Shown here: in pieces, positions 24,324 to 36,428 of the stretch
Numbering within the stretch: the stretch's first letter is position 1
Layout of the letters: each line of letters starts with the position of its first letter
Assembly (NCBI GenBank): GCA_003999685.1
Contig: CP021220.1
Span: forward strand, 1,302,001 to 1,366,000
Reading direction: 5' to 3'
Origin: Taiwanofungus camphoratus
Lineage: Eukaryota; Basidiomycota; Agaricomycetes; Polyporales; Taiwanofungaceae
DNA length: 64,000 nucleotides
Position numbers and translations under genes: made by a program
The notes under the pieces: generated by a model
Told to the model about the DNA's origin: nothing
Seen by the model: only the letters and a program-made list of their open reading frames with translations
Database searches by the model: none

Positions 24324-25535
24324 ATGGTGGTCGCAGTAGATAGTGTCCTTGGCGAGGCTTACAGGCCGCCTCTCGACGAGAGCTTCTATCATCTTAGCGA
24401 GGACGAGGCTGCATTCTTCAAATCGCAGACAGGTATCAAGGATGACGAGGAGCTCAAGCGACATATCTTGAAAGCGCAGGCGAACGCATACGAGGTAGGT
24501 CGTAACGTCCGTCTGTGCATAGATTGTTATACATCACGGGGACAATCATCACATGAATCGAAAAACACTGACGCAAAAAATGGCACTCACAGGTATATCC
24601 GTATCCGTGTATCCGTATCTTTAGCTTCACCGAGTACGTACGCGTTTTGTGACAAATTCTTCCCTCATAGTTGTAGAATCTTGTCAAATTCCTCCTCTGG
24701 AAGCTGACTTTGTGAGTGTAGGCTCAGGATTTCCCTGTTGCCTGCGTACGGCCAACTCCTCAAGCTTGGAAAGGAACGCAAGGGTGCCATCTTCCTGGAC
24801 ATCGGCTGCTGCTGTGAGTCACTTCACGATATATGTGAAGACGGGCTTTTTCGCTGAGATTCACGCACAGTCGGAAACGACGTGAGGAAGGTCATCGCAG
24901 ACGGATTTCCGATGGAGGGTGTCATGGCGTCAGACCTTAGAGCAGGTTAGCGAACTAAATCTATGACACGGGACCTTTCTGCTAAATCACCGTCAGGATT
25001 CTGGCAGTGTGGCCACCAAATGTTTAACACTACCCCGGAGACGTTCCCGGTTCCATTTCTCCCCGGCGACGCATTTGACACGGAATTTTTGAAGCCAGTG
25101 CCGCCGTTCTACTCATCTCCGGAAAACCCCGTGCCTACTTTGTCGTCTTTGACCACGCTCAACCCCCTGCATGGACACATCTCCGCCATCCACGGATCTA
25201 TGTTCTTCCACCTATTCGATGAGGCCCGGCAGCTGCAGCTGGCAAAGTCTCTGGCAGGGCTGCTGTCTCCTGAGCCAAGGTCTATGATTTTAGGTGCCCA
25301 TATCGGCGGGCATGAGAAGACTGTGATAGATATGCTTGTGGGCGCAGATAAGGTCAGTTTGAAGATGTTTGTCCATTCACCCGAGAGCTGGGTCGAGATG
25401 TGGGACGGGCAAGTGTTCAAGAAGGGAACAGTGAAAGTAGATGCGAGCCTGCGAGAGGGCGGCAAGGTGCAGCTGCAGCGGTTCGAAGTCGACACTAAGC
25501 TATGGTGGCTAGACTGGTCGGTGACGAGGTTATGA
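24324..25535 (+). CDS. SAM-dependent methyltransferase, paralogue 3
   Basis: The exons are 24324-24494, 24593-24633, 24722-24813, 24871-24945 and 24997-25535, the same five-exon plan as paralogues 1 and 2. The start is MVVAVDSVLGEAYRPPLDES. Motifs: FYHLSEDEAAFFKSQTGI, VYPYPCIRIFSFTE, KGAIFLDIGCCFGND, FWQCGHQMFNTTPETF, AIHGSMFFHLF and the end LDWSVTRL. The otherwise constant CIRRFAFTK is CIRIFSFTE here, so this copy has diverged next to the SAM site. It also carries its own insert in the HIGGHEKTVIDM region. No damage is seen. The substrate is unknown. Confidence 0.86.
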
Positions 25536-26042
25536 GATTACTGGAAAGTCGATGCACTTCCCAACGTGAGTGCAGCTGGTTCTCGGAGTCGTGTCCACGG
25601 CGAGGAGATCTCCGCGAAAGCTAGATATGCATCCGCACACCAATGACTGTAATATGATATTCATTCGTCCTCCCATGCCACATTATCATTTTGCTGTGCT
25701 CACGTTAGGCCCAGCCCACACCGTCAATGATCGCATGGGTGTTGTACAAGGCATCACAAGTACTTTTGCCAACATTCGCCAGTTCAGCGTGGATATTTCT
25801 GGGAGTGGGAGAACAGGTGACTATGGCTTAGAAGAGGTTTCCCCGTCGCTGTCTGCAGTGGCTGTGATTGGCAGAGCACGTGATGAGCAGTTGAGTGAGA
25901 TGAGGCGCATGTCTTGCCCATATAAGGTGATGACGTCAGCTGTGATCAGACCGTCTTACTGTGCTCGCCTCGACTGGAGCTTCAACACCGTTCAAGACCG
26001 CCGCAGCGACTTGTAGTCTCGCCCTCCTCCGTCCACATCAAC
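25536..26042. other. Intergenic, no gene seen
   Basis: Spacer between methyltransferase 3 and the 6-phosphogluconolactonase gene. One open frame here has no recognisable content. Confidence 0.65.
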
Positions 26043-26870
26043 ATGCCCCACGCCGCACCGTCTCCTCCTGTTCTCTGCTCGTTCTCATCATCCACAGAGC
26101 TTTGCGACGCCCTTGCCCACTTCATCATCAAGGCGCAGAAAGAGTCTATCGAAAAGAAGGGCAAGTTCACCGTCGCTCTCTCCGGCGGCTCCCTCCCCAA
26201 GCAGCTTAACGCGCTCATCGACAGACCCGGTGTGAAATGGGATAAATGGTATGTACGTTGCGTTTATATATCTGGGGCCATCATCTGACCAGATCGCAGG
26301 CAGGTCTTCTACGCCGATGAGCGCGTCGTGCCTCTCGACCACCCCGACTCCAATCATCTCCTCTGCACGAACGAGCTCTTCTCCAAGGTCCCCATCCCGC
26401 GCGACAACATCCACACCATCGATTACTCGCTCGCGGACGACCTCGAGGAGCTCTCCGACGCGTACGAGAAGGAGCTCATCCACGAATTCGCGCAGAAGGA
26501 CTCGGCGCGTTTTCCCATCTTTGACCTCATCCTCCTCGGCGTCGGCCCCGACGGCCACACCGCGTCTCTCTTTCCTGGCCATGAGCTCCTCTCCGAAGAC
26601 GACCGCTGGGTCGCGTACATCGAAGACTCCCCCAAGCCGCCGCCGAAACGCATCACATTCACCTTCCCCGTTATCAACCACGCCGTGCGTGTCGCATTTG
26701 TGGCTAGCGGCGCCGGCAAGGCCGACACGCTCAAGACTGTGCTCGACAAGCCCGAGGAAGGCCTTCCGGCGTCGAGAGTGCGGCCCGTCAGCCCCGGCCA
26801 GCTCTATTGGTTCGTCGACGATGCTGCTGTATCCAAAGTCGAGTATCCGCGCACATCATTCAAGCTCTAG
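26043..26870 (+). CDS. 6-phosphogluconolactonase
   Basis: Second enzyme of the oxidative pentose phosphate pathway: it hydrolyses 6-phosphogluconolactone to 6-phosphogluconate in the cytosol. The exons are 26043-26248 and 26300-26870. Family signatures in order: [14 protein letters not shown] near residue 50, [18 protein letters not shown], the [20 protein letters not shown] block with the catalytic-region His, [11 protein letters not shown], and [17 protein letters not shown] close to the end. The length, about 258 residues, is normal for the family (SOL/DevB type). Codon use is strongly C-ending, as expected for a well-expressed gene. The next enzyme of the pathway is encoded at 56027-57919. 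Confidence 0.95.
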
Positions 26871-27256
26871 CGTGATGCATAGAAGGGCCCATGATGAAAG
26901 TGCAGATAAACAGAAGTTATTAGTAATGCTGTATGATTGCTGAAGTTTCCGAGTTTCAAGCTGTTGAATGAGAACGAGGCCGGAGGATCAGGCATAAATG
27001 GTTTATATATGTACACTTATTCGTGTTCGTTGCTCCTATACCTCCTATGCTGTTACTACTCTGTCAATTATTGGCCATCTTCTACCTGCTGCTCTTCAGC
27101 AAATCGCGTTAGCCCTTGACCGCTCTCCTAAGACGGAAACTACCATCAAGTAAAAGTAGTCTGACCAGACAAAGTAAAGGGGTAATATTGAAATTATAAT
27201 AATGATACGATACGTACAAACAGACACGGAGAATTGGGAATGGTTCATCACAACAA
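26871..27256. other. Intergenic, no gene seen
   Basis: Convergent 3' spacer. It may contain a short last exon of the PXA gene on the minus strand, because a good donor lies near that gene's apparent end. Confidence 0.55.
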
Positions 27257-29355
27257 TCAAGATGGTTTTGAGGACATCTCGCTGACACTCACCTCTGCGC
27301 TCGCACATGCAGGAGCGCTCTCGCTCACACCCAGCTCCGGGAACACTGTGAGCAGTACGAGGTCGAGTATGAACAACACAAGGTGCGCGTTGCACGCCTG
27401 TGACGAGAACGGGTCGAGCGCCGCATCTATCGTGCGCATGCGCGCCGCGGGCGTCGGTCCGAGCAGCAAGTCCAGAAGTGCTAGAAAGGGCAGCTCGGTC
27501 AGTCTCTCTCGCAATCCGGTTTGGTAAATACCAGACGCACCAGGCACGCTCGCCAACAGCCTCTGCACCAGCTCCTCCCGCAACGCCGCCTGCTCCTCGG
27601 GCGTCGGGTCCGGCGGCGGGGGTCCGGGCCAGCCCTCTGGGAACAGCGCGCGCCGTGCGGCACGCACGGCGCCTGCGAGGTGTGCGGCGGATAGTGCGTG
27701 CGTGTAGAGGAGGTACGGAAGGAGGCGCGCGAGGAACGGCGCGGCGAAGGTGAGAGGGAGGGAGAGTGTATGGGCAACCGCGAGCGCAGTCGCAGAGGAG
27801 CTGCTGCCGGGCGCGGCGGTCTCGGTGCTAGAGGAGGGGCGAGGAGGGGAGAGAAGCGTGAGGAGGAGCGTCAGTGGTGGTTGGGTATAGTTGGGTATAG
27901 GAGGTACCGGCGGACGTGGCACCGAAAGAGGATTGGAAGCTGAGGATGTAGATGGGACAGTCGAACTGGATGTACTACGAGATATGGGATTGACGGATGA
28001 GATTGAAGTTGGCGTAGGTGGTGTGGGCGGTGGATGTGGAACCGGAAGAGGCGGACTATCTGGTGTTGTCGTTATCGTTAGCGCACCAGGGACACTCGGG
28101 GATGTCGGCGAGAGAGGCACAGCTACTGCACTGAATGCATCTGAGCTCGCACTAGGAGAAGATTTGGTAGACGGGCGATGCGGGGTTTTGGCTGCGCTCT
28201 CGTTCACCTTCTTGATTGTGTCTCGAGCTTGTCTGTAAGCCTGGATGAGCAGAATGCAAACGCCTGAGAATGATTGGACGGCGGAGAGAAAGAAGATTGC
28301 AAAGCCTTGCAGAGTGTGACTATGCCGTTGCGGTGTTCGGGGGCCGTGTACAGGGGAAGGAGAATGTGAGGGGTCTGGAGGCTGTAATTGAGTGTCAGTA
28401 TTCAGCTACTCGAGGGCGGTTCAGCATAGCCATTGTCGGGCAGAGACTCGTCATTCGGGGGCTCAATAGATCTATCATTGTTATCTCATCAGCGTATGTA
28501 CAGGGTAAATATAGACCTTCGAAGCCTGGTTGACATCCACACACGAAGCCCTGCCCGACAAAAAAGTCTCGGAACCACACGCGAAGATTCAAGAAATTAA
28601 TAACACACCTCCGCAAGCTTTACATTATCTTTTCCGGGTCCCAAAAAATCCAACATCAGCTTGTGGATAAACCATGGTTGGGTGATACGGGGCACCGCGC
28701 TTTCTAGTAGGACCTTCAGGATTACCTCACGAACGATATAACGTTCTGCATCCGCTTCGTAGTCTTCTGGAGACATGCACTCTTTCAAGATGTGGTCGAC
28801 AGCCTGTCGAACATACACTTTGTCGATGCGACCGTCTGGAGAGACTGCCATATGGGGCTGCAGCTGGTGAAACAGTTGCGGGAGCGTAGCGGCGCCGCCT
28901 GAGGCGTACGATGTGTGAAGCTTTGATTTCGCATTGCGATAGTCAATGAAATGCTGGGTTAGAAGAGTAGGTAGGTCGCGAAACACAAGAGGGGACAGGT
29001 CCGTAGCGGTCAAACGCGCCTCCAACGCACGAATGATGATGGTGAGGACGCTTGTGATGGCAGGGAGAAACTCCTTGTCGTACCGCGTGATCTTGGTCCA
29101 CCAAGGGTTGACAAATGCACGTAGTGCCAGGGCCATGAAGTCGTAAAGTTCGGCATTGAGCACAGGCTCTGCAGCAGGCGAAGCGAGGAGCGGCGGGAGG
29201 TCTGCATCGGCAGTGAGATGTGGAAAGAGCAGGCGTTTAGAGAGCGAAATGGGCCTAGAGACAGGCTTTACTGGGGGCTTGTCGACGACGGAGGAGGAGA
29301 CCGACAGGACAGAACGGGCAGACTGGCGGAGGCGGGGCACAGAGACGGCGGCCAT
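27257..29355 (-). CDS. PXA-domain membrane-associated protein (sorting nexin-like)
   Basis: The exons are 28609-29355 and 27257-28381; the intron at 28382-28608 is long (227 nt). The start is the ATG at 29355. The first exon holds a PXA domain, the module found N-terminally in many sorting nexins of the Mdm1/SNX13 type (ALRAFVNPWWTKITRYDKEF, then RDLPTLLTQHFIDYR and ILKVLLESAVPRI). The second exon has a hydrophobic helix (FAIFFLSAVQSFSGVCILLI), a long Pro/Ser/Thr linker and a helical C-terminal part (TELPFLALLDLLLG). No PX, RGS or PXC domain is seen. S. pombe has a similar stand-alone PXA protein, so an endomembrane or endosomal role is inferred. A donor-like GAG-GTGAGT near 27290 means the last residues may come from another exon. 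Confidence 0.75.
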
Positions 29356-29794
29356 TGTTGATAACGACGAGCGCGAGAATTGCCTTTCCAGGAAGAGAGG
29401 GCGTTTCCCACGTGCGCCGTGTCTGATGGCCGCTGTCGGCCGGTGAGCAGCCTGGAAATGAATATTCAGCTTGCCACAGGCATTCGTCTCAGACGCCGCC
29501 CTTGTCTCTGTCCATCATCTTATGGGCGCCGTGCGTCGTTGAAGGCGACAGCGAGCGCCTCCACCCTTTCTCGGCTCCTCGTGAGTGGCATGCATTTTGT
29601 AGATCGGTCGACTGCTCGCTCACACCGGTTTAACTGCGACGGTGTCCATATCCCCCTCACATTGTTCCCGTACAGACAACGACAACACTCCTTTGTACGC
29701 TAATCCAAGCTACTTCTTTTTCTATTCCAGTCGCTCGTTTCCATATCCCGCTCGTTCCACTGCCTGTCAGCCGCACAGACCTTCGATCTATAAG
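29356..29794. other. Intergenic, divergent promoters
   Basis: 439 nt between two divergent starts. Pyrimidine-rich near 29700-29770, as is common upstream of fungal start codons. No gene seen. Confidence 0.65.
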
Positions 29795-31397
29795 ATGCAC
29801 AACGTCCATGGCATCCAAGCCAGAGACGGCGACGGCGGAAGCAGCAAATTATCCACATCTACTATAGTTATTATTGCCGTTGTGTGCGGCTGCGTCGTCG
29901 CGCTGGTATTCGCGCTTTTCCTTTGGCGTCTCCTGTACCGGATCTGTCGGCCCAAGAAACCCACCCCTTTGCCTCCCGTCCAGCCTCTCGCGTATGAGCG
30001 CGAACAACAGCTCGCAACGCTAGCCGAATTTAAGAACAGACACAGCACATTCTATGAATCCGACAGCCTACACGCCCTATCTTATATCAAGCGTCCCTTG
30101 CACCATGTCGCTAGCGAGGCATCCCTGATCCCTGGCAGCTCTGTTGCCAGCAGTCGACAGAATAGTATTCTTGCTGAGGATGCCACTTCCGCTGAGAGCC
30201 TGTCCCCTTATGTGACACCCCTACCTGCTGACAGTCATCCTCTTCCTCATCCGCATTTTGGTGTCGCAGCTAGTCCGCACGCTAGCTTGGCTAGCTTCTC
30301 AAGCTCTGCAGGTGACACTGAGGCTGTATCTGCCTCACCTTGCGCCCCGTTCCCCGATGCGACTGATTCAGTGGACCATGTTACTCCCTTGAGCGGCCCT
30401 CCCTCGCCATCTGCATCATCAAACATGTCTTCAATAGGAGGACCCCGACCCAGCGGTCGCTCTGTATCGCGTTCGCGCTCGCGCATTTCATTGGCCTCTT
30501 CTGCGGGCACAACATACTCCATGCAGACTACACATAGCAGAGGCAGCACGCTCAGAGGGGCACCGCATAGCCGACACAGCAATATTCAGATTGTATTACC
30601 TGCGCCTCTTGCACCGGAGATGTATCCCTATGCACAGTCTGCGGGACAGGATGGCATCAATAGTAACAGGAGCAGCTATGCGCTTAGCAGCGTACAAGGT
30701 GATGGGTCCAGCAGACGGAGTGTCTTCGTCGACCAGTGGGTGCCTGTTGGCATACGGTCGCTCAGCATGGGCAATATGGTCGAGAAAGGGAGTACAAACT
30801 TCGCGGCGATACCCAGTACGTTTGCATTATTTCATGCACTTTGTCAGCATCTATATGTACCGCGTCTATCCAGCGCATACGGTTAGATCTCATACCTCAA
30901 CGCAACCGCGCATCCCTAGCAGCCTCTCCCAGTCGACCACCATCTCCTCACATCATTCGGCCCGTCGCGCTCAATCACAACCACGGCTCAACACCTCGCC
31001 ATCCAATTACCCGAAACTCGCCTCGTCCGCATCTTCAAGCAATTTACGTGACCGAGAACGAGTTCCCCCCGTTCCTCGCATCCCCTCCGCGCACAGTGAT
31101 ATATCTTCAGTACCTCAAGAGCATGAGCAGATTCGAGGGCGTTCACGTACTTCTACATCGCGGTCAGTGGGTCCCCTGCAAACGGAGAGGCCCTTTTCTC
31201 AACAAATGCCCGGCGAATGGCAAAAGGAGAACTTGCGAACAGCTCCTCCTGTCGTGGTCGCAAGATCAGGCCCGCAGGGTCCAACGGACTTGGAACAGCC
31301 TCTGCCCCAGCTGTTTCTGGAGTCGTCGGAACATCGGCCAAGGTCGCGTACGAGAGAGGGCACATTGCACAAGAAGAGGCAAGATGTCCCGACATGA
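29795..31397 (+). CDS. Unknown single-pass membrane protein with long Ser-rich tail
   Basis: The ATG at 29795 follows a pyrimidine-rich leader. The exons are 29795-30815 and 30874-31397; the acceptor at 30873 gives a continuous low-complexity frame, whereas the next AG (30894) does not. A short N-terminus (MHNVHGIQARDGDGG) precedes one transmembrane helix (STIVIIAVVCGCVVALVFAL) with a basic stop-transfer end (RICRPKK). The remaining roughly 450 residues are polar and disordered, with RSVSRSRSRIS and many SP and SR sites. The layout, a small lumenal N-terminus and a long cytoplasmic tail, resembles fungal membrane sensor or scaffold proteins, but no domain is recognised and no function is assigned. 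Confidence 0.7.
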
Positions 31398-31871
31398 ACA
31401 TATGATGTCCATGGGGGCTATATTCTCACTCTGCAATATTGCATGTGTTTGTTCGGCGACATCTTATACTAGATACTTTGTTCCGATAGCTTGGACACCC
31501 ACATCTAGAGGACTAGTAGTAGAGGAGAAAAACAAGTATTATGAATACAGTATTTATAGCTACATGAATTGTATCATCTCATCATCCAAGAAGTGGCCTC
31601 AGGATCCTTGACTGTCACTCAAGTAAATTCACATCACAGTGATATGAAGCCTCGCTCCGTGACTAGCAAGTACTTTACCCTTGAGGATGTCGTACTTGCT
31701 CTATATCCCAGACTATGTTTCAAAATCTGAGTTACGCACAACGTTCGTTAACCACCCTCGTGGCATCTTCGTAGTCTCCATCAGGACGACTACTCTCCAA
31801 ATTAAATATGAAGCAAAGCAGAAGGAACAAAAATATGCGCAACAAGATGTTTGAATCTACTTCTCAAGATG
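31398..31871. other. Intergenic, no gene seen
   Basis: Convergent 3' spacer, mildly AT-rich around 31500-31600. Confidence 0.65.
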
Positions 31872-34824
31872 TCACAGCATTCCAAAACCGTCCTCCCCAT
31901 CATCTCCACCCCATCCCCCGACCGACTGTTCTTCTTGTAGTGGTGCCTCTTCTAGCTCAGCTGGTGAACCGAGTCGGTGGGCGGGAATACCCTTATCAAC
32001 GGATAATGAACTTTCAGCTGGCCGTGGCGTTGTTTTCTGTACTGGTGCAACACCTGGCTGCTGGCTAGCGTGCCATGAAAGCTGGACCTGTCCGACTGTG
32101 GGAATGTTCATCCCCTTCGCCAACCCCTGCGTCGAAGATGATCAGAAACGTCATTTGAGTACGGAGGTGACATTGAACATGCCTGCTCTGCTGCTGCTCG
32201 AGTTCTGAAAGTGACAATGACCCCTTCGTCCATTGCATCAATGGATTCCACTTGTCCTGTCGTCTATGGGATATTTTGTTGACTTCTCCTAAATCGAAAA
32301 ATATAGGGTTGCAACTCACCTCATACCAATCTCGCACTGCCTGTACAGCATCCCCATTGGCACCCTTGACAAGTAATCTTTTCGGACGAAGGTCGAGCTT
32401 CATACTCGCTCGTGGGGGACCGCCGCGCATTGCACCACGGTAAAAACCACGTCCACCTCGTGCTCGCCCTCGATATGGACGGAAGGACGTACTACCATAC
32501 GCCATTGTCTCGGAACCTTCAGGCAGACCAAGGCTAGCAGCCTGGTGCAACGTAGAGACAACCGAATTAGTCACGTACCATGACAGCCATGACGACGAGT
32601 AAGACTGACCTCTGCTTTTAACTTCTCTAACTTCGCTTTCAAGTCTTCTGTACTTTCCTCTGCTTCTCCCTCCACTGCGTTTACGGCATGGTGCAACTCA
32701 AGCTCCTTGTCCAGTCGTTCCCGCTCTAGACGCTCTTGATCTTCTGATCGAGGTGTTATTCCTCTTGAGGGCTTTCGAGCAACCGGTGCTGCAGAGGGAG
32801 TCGCCGCAGGTGGAGGTGATTGCGAAGCTGATGCAGAAGACGTCATCTCCTCACCAAGCTTCCGTAGACGGGCCATGATATCTTTCCTCTCCTGAGGAGA
32901 TGCGGTGCTAAGCAAGGCCATCAACGATTTCTGCTCAGCAATCTGCTGTTCAAGTAATCGTTGCTTGGCCGCAAGGGCCGCTGCGGCAGACGGTATCGAG
33001 GGCTTACGAGCAGAGGTAGAAATTGGCACAGTTGAAGGAGTAACAAGCGTCTCTGCTGGAGCAGTCGACGCCGAAGGGGAAGCCTCCTTCGCAGCCATGT
33101 TTGCCATCAACGGCGCCGATGCTGCTAACATTCGTGCGCCCACCTGCCCATGGCCATCCATCGGTCTATGCCAAAAGACCTTGACGAAACGATTACCGAA
33201 CACGGCATCTTCTGACCGCCATGCAGCCAGCGCCTCGTCGTGATTCGAAAAGCTAACCAGTGCTTTCGCATTCACTGCATCGACTGCGACGTTGGTTACT
33301 GTGCCGAACCGTTTGAACCACTCGTTAACAGCACCGAGGCTCAATTTGTCTTCAGGGATTTTCTCCACAACGAGGGTCTTATCATTCCGCTTCTCTGGCC
33401 TGAAACTGTGCACATCCCCGCCAAAAGTGCCGCGACCGCCACCCCTCCCGTTTCTGGGACCACTCCTACTAGGAGCGGTAGAGGCTCCGGCCATCTCCAC
33501 GTCCTCGTGGCTCGTCATTGCGCCAGAACCATACATCATGTTGTTGCCCGCATTCATCCCTATCACATCTTGCCTACTAGGTCCGCTAAACTCGTCCTGA
33601 GTGGGAGCTCGTATTGAGCCTTCCTCCTTTGAAACCTTGGGCGTCAGATCTTGTATAACAGGCAATTCGCCGGGCTTTTGTGCCACTGAGCCATTGCTAT
33701 CGCCCTGACGGGGAATAATGGGTGCACGAGGATTTGACGGTCGATTATTAACGCCTTGTCCAGTACTCTGCGTAGGTCTCATGTCCATGCGTTCGTGAGG
33801 ATCGTAGGCAGCGTTAGAGCCGGAAGTAATGCCGAAAGGCATACCGCCATTGGGGAGCATTGGGACGAAAGGCATGGGGCCAACGCCCATGGGACTGTTC
33901 ATGGGGAAAAGTTGGGCAGGAATAACGGCGTCTTCGCCATGGCTATACTTGCAAAACGCACCGCGCGCACAGTAGCCGTTGTCTACAAGATGGAATGGTC
34001 AGCGAAAAGTCTAGGGATGTCCAACATCTGACTCACTATAGTAGTCCCGACAAATTCCGCGACGATCTGGGGGTCGATACGTTTGAGTACCACGACCGTT
34101 CATAGGCCCCATAGAACCCATTGCACCATTCATTCCGCTACTCATTTCCATACCACCATTCATTGCTCCGTCCATGTAATCTCCCCGTCCGTTCATGCCC
34201 ATCCGCCCGCCCCGATCGGAACGACTACCCCATGACGATCGATTGTCGTTGCGACCGTAACGCGAAAACTGGCCGTCATTATTCAGTCGTGGACCTTTCG
34301 CAGGCGGGCGAGAATCACGGTCATCATGGTCAATGCTTCGTTTTCGTCCTCGCTCTGGAGAAGTAGGTATTGAGGGAGACAATAGAGCATCCAGAGGAAT
34401 CGGAATGCCCGTGTCGATTTGCTGTGTACTCGAAGACGGATACCCTGACGATGGGGATGTGGCTGAATAGGGAAGATATGATTTCGTTCTGAGAACGGTG
34501 AATAATGTGTCGATGAACGGAGGTCCCTCTGTTGAAATAATTAGCGAAGTTGGGATATATGGAAGAAATGTAGAGCGCGCCTTTCTCCAGAAACTCGTCC
34601 AACTGCGATGCTAACTCTTTCCGCAAATCATTTTCAGGCGCATTATGTTTCAAGAGAGCCAGAATATACTCTGCAAGTGCACCAGGCTCCGCATCACATC
34701 TGCCCAATTATTTTATTGTTATCTCCACTTGAGTAAGAAAATATTGAGAGCAAACATACATTGGCTCCAGATTTCTGACCAACCATGGTTTGAGATCATT
34801 TGCTGTCTCGAGATCAAAAAGCAT
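31872..34824 (-). CDS. RBM26/RBM27-type CCCH and RRM RNA-binding protein (Rmn1-like)
   Basis: The exons are 34760-34824, 34581-34699, 34528-34037, 33982-32610, 32541-32320, 32263-32183 and 32126-31872. Parts in order: a PWI-like N-terminus (LKPWLVRNLEPICDAEPGAL and ELASQLDEFLEKEGPPFIDT); a Gly/Met-rich linker; one CCCH finger split by an intron (CRDYYNNGYCARGAFCKYSH); and an RRM (TLVVEKIPEDKLSLGAVNEW ... NRFVKVFWHR). A coiled coil follows, then an RG/RGG stretch and a second RRM-like region (KRLLVKGANGDAVQAVRDWY ... VIVTFRTRAAAEQ). This matches human RBM26/27 and fission yeast Rmn1, which act in nuclear RNA decay with the Mtl1/exosome (family knowledge). Two introns start with GC instead of GT (donors at 34580 and 32182); both are needed for the conserved frame. 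Confidence 0.88.
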
Positions 34825-35539
34825 TCTAAGCCTGTGAAGTTCCTTGTGTTGGGCACTACCTAGCAAAATATTCAACGACTTTTCGTCGAAGTCGAAGGGA
34901 CGGTGACCGTATGCGACTCGGTCAGAACGGCGTCAAACTTCATCCGGATGTTTGCGACTAAAGCCACGTGGATTCAGATATAACAAGTCTGTGATCAGCT
35001 GTAGCCAGTTCTTACTGAAGGCTCATCATGATCGCCACCAAGTATTCACAGCGAGTGTGCTATCTGAAGCTCTATTACGGCATTCGCATAAAGTGGACCC
35101 GGTATTCAATCCAATTTTGTAGGCTCATGCAGACGTAGCCGAAGTCTGCACTATGTTTTTATATTTGTTGTCTTAGTCCTCTTGACGAACGCACTTTTGC
35201 AGTTGCGAACGGGATGAGATCATGTCCGCGTGCTCGAGTGTCTTGATAGTCCTCAATACTGCGCATCTCGAGTAATATCCAAGCGCACATAACCTATGGT
35301 CTATTGGTCCGCATCCTGGATCTGATTTCTTTAGCTTACCCCCCACCCCCGCTCTCGAGAGTTTACTTATGAACCTGAGGAAATTCTCCCAAGATCAAGA
35401 TGAAGGTGAATGCGGAGCAAATACATGCAAGTCGTTGAGATATGGTAAGTAGTACTGGACTTGAACAGCTAAAGTGTAGAAATTCACCTGTCACGAGCGA
35501 AGCCGATTCTCATTCATAGCCAATTCGAGAAGCACGGAC
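34825..35539. other. Intergenic, possible further GNAT debris
   Basis: Mostly without coding signal. Around 35030-35110 one frame reads loosely like the early helix exon of the GNAT family, upstream of the clear relic, but the match is too weak to rely on. Confidence 0.4.
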
Positions 35540-35900
35540 AACAATTGGAGGGCATGGTACACTAGCCACCACTCCAGAGCAGCAAGTGCATGATTACGGC
35601 TCAAAGCTGGTGCGACTGGTCACGGCAAAGGTACCTCTTTCCCATAGAACCCAAACTTCCATCGACCTTGTGCGATCAGGCTGATGCAGAATCGCACGTT
35701 ATTCGGTTGATTTCTTCCAACGTCAGGAATACAGACTTCATGAGAGCCTTGGCTTCTCAACCATCAATGGGACCATATTGAGCAAGAGCAATCCTACTTG
35801 GAACGACGAACCAATCGTTGTGCCCGGTGGGTATATTATCTCTTATCGGCTAGTCTTAAGAGTGCTGAGGGATCCAGAAGAAAATACAAATCCCAGCTGA
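35540..35900 (+). pseudogene. GNAT acetyltransferase relic, copy D
   Basis: The 3' half of a gene of the same family as copies A, B and C. One exon reads LATTPEQQVHDYGSKLVRLV up to a GTACCT donor at 35631, aligning with LATHPAKRGRGYATALVKLV of copy B. The next exon starts at 35680, ADAESHVIRLISSNVRNT, aligning with ADIESRAVWLHSSNVDNT. Two bases are then missing where the others read TTCTATGAG, so the frame shifts. In the new frame the text continues as ESLGFSTINGTILSKSNPTW and NDEPIVVP. A final exon remnant reads VLRDPEENTNPS. The acetyl-CoA loop RGxGxG is also lost (QVHDYG). The intron positions equal those of the intact copies, so this is a decayed DNA duplicate, not a processed copy. Confidence 0.8.
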
Positions 35901-36335
35901 CCAGGATATATAAATGTTTCGTCTGTAGTATGGGAGTATGAACTACTATTTGTGATTACTTTTAGCCCAGTGGCAAGTAATGTGGACCCTTCATTACAAT
36001 GTACGAACACACTGCAACTGGTCCAGACTCGTGGGGTTAGGTATGCAGAGGAAATAGTCCGCCTTCTATTGCATATTGAATGTGAGCGTAGGTCGAATGA
36101 GTATGGCCTACTGCGATAGCGCCCACTCAAACTTCCAAGAGTAACAGTTATGCGGGTTCAACTTTTCTGACTCTTTTTCTGTCCGAAAGAAGACAACATT
36201 GAATTCGGGGGTTCTGTGATAAGATGCGTATGTGCATTGAGATCGTTCTCACACTTGGAGGACCACATGTATTTGTCATGGAAATCATATATAGACACCA
36301 TCGATGCATATCTGTATCTGTTCCCGGGGCGATGA
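35901..36335. other. Intergenic, promoter side of aldo-keto reductase 1
   Basis: No gene seen. From about 36260 the sequence is duplicated upstream of the second reductase. Confidence 0.65.
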
Positions 36336-36343
36336 CTATATAG
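36336..36343 (+). promoter_or_regulatory. TATA-like element of aldo-keto reductase 1
   Basis: CTATATAG, 86 nt before the ATG at 36429, embedded in a GCGATGACTATATAGTGCA stretch that is kept in the promoter of the second copy. Confidence 0.55.
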
Positions 36344-36428
36344 TGCAAGTCAACTCCACTATTACGCCAGACTTATATACATACCTCGACTCCGTCCTTC
36401 ACTCGAGTCACTTGCAGTCTTTAGTGGG

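Noticed and set aside
29642-29794. Upstream in-frame start for the membrane protein
   Set aside because: The extra residues read like translated pyrimidine-rich leader; the ATG at 29795 has a better context and precedes a sensible N-terminus.
30736-31611. 291-codon frame overlapping the second exon of the unknown membrane protein
   Set aside because: The alternative acceptor at 30894 would enter it, but its composition is irregular, while the frame from 30874 continues the Ser/Arg-rich pattern.
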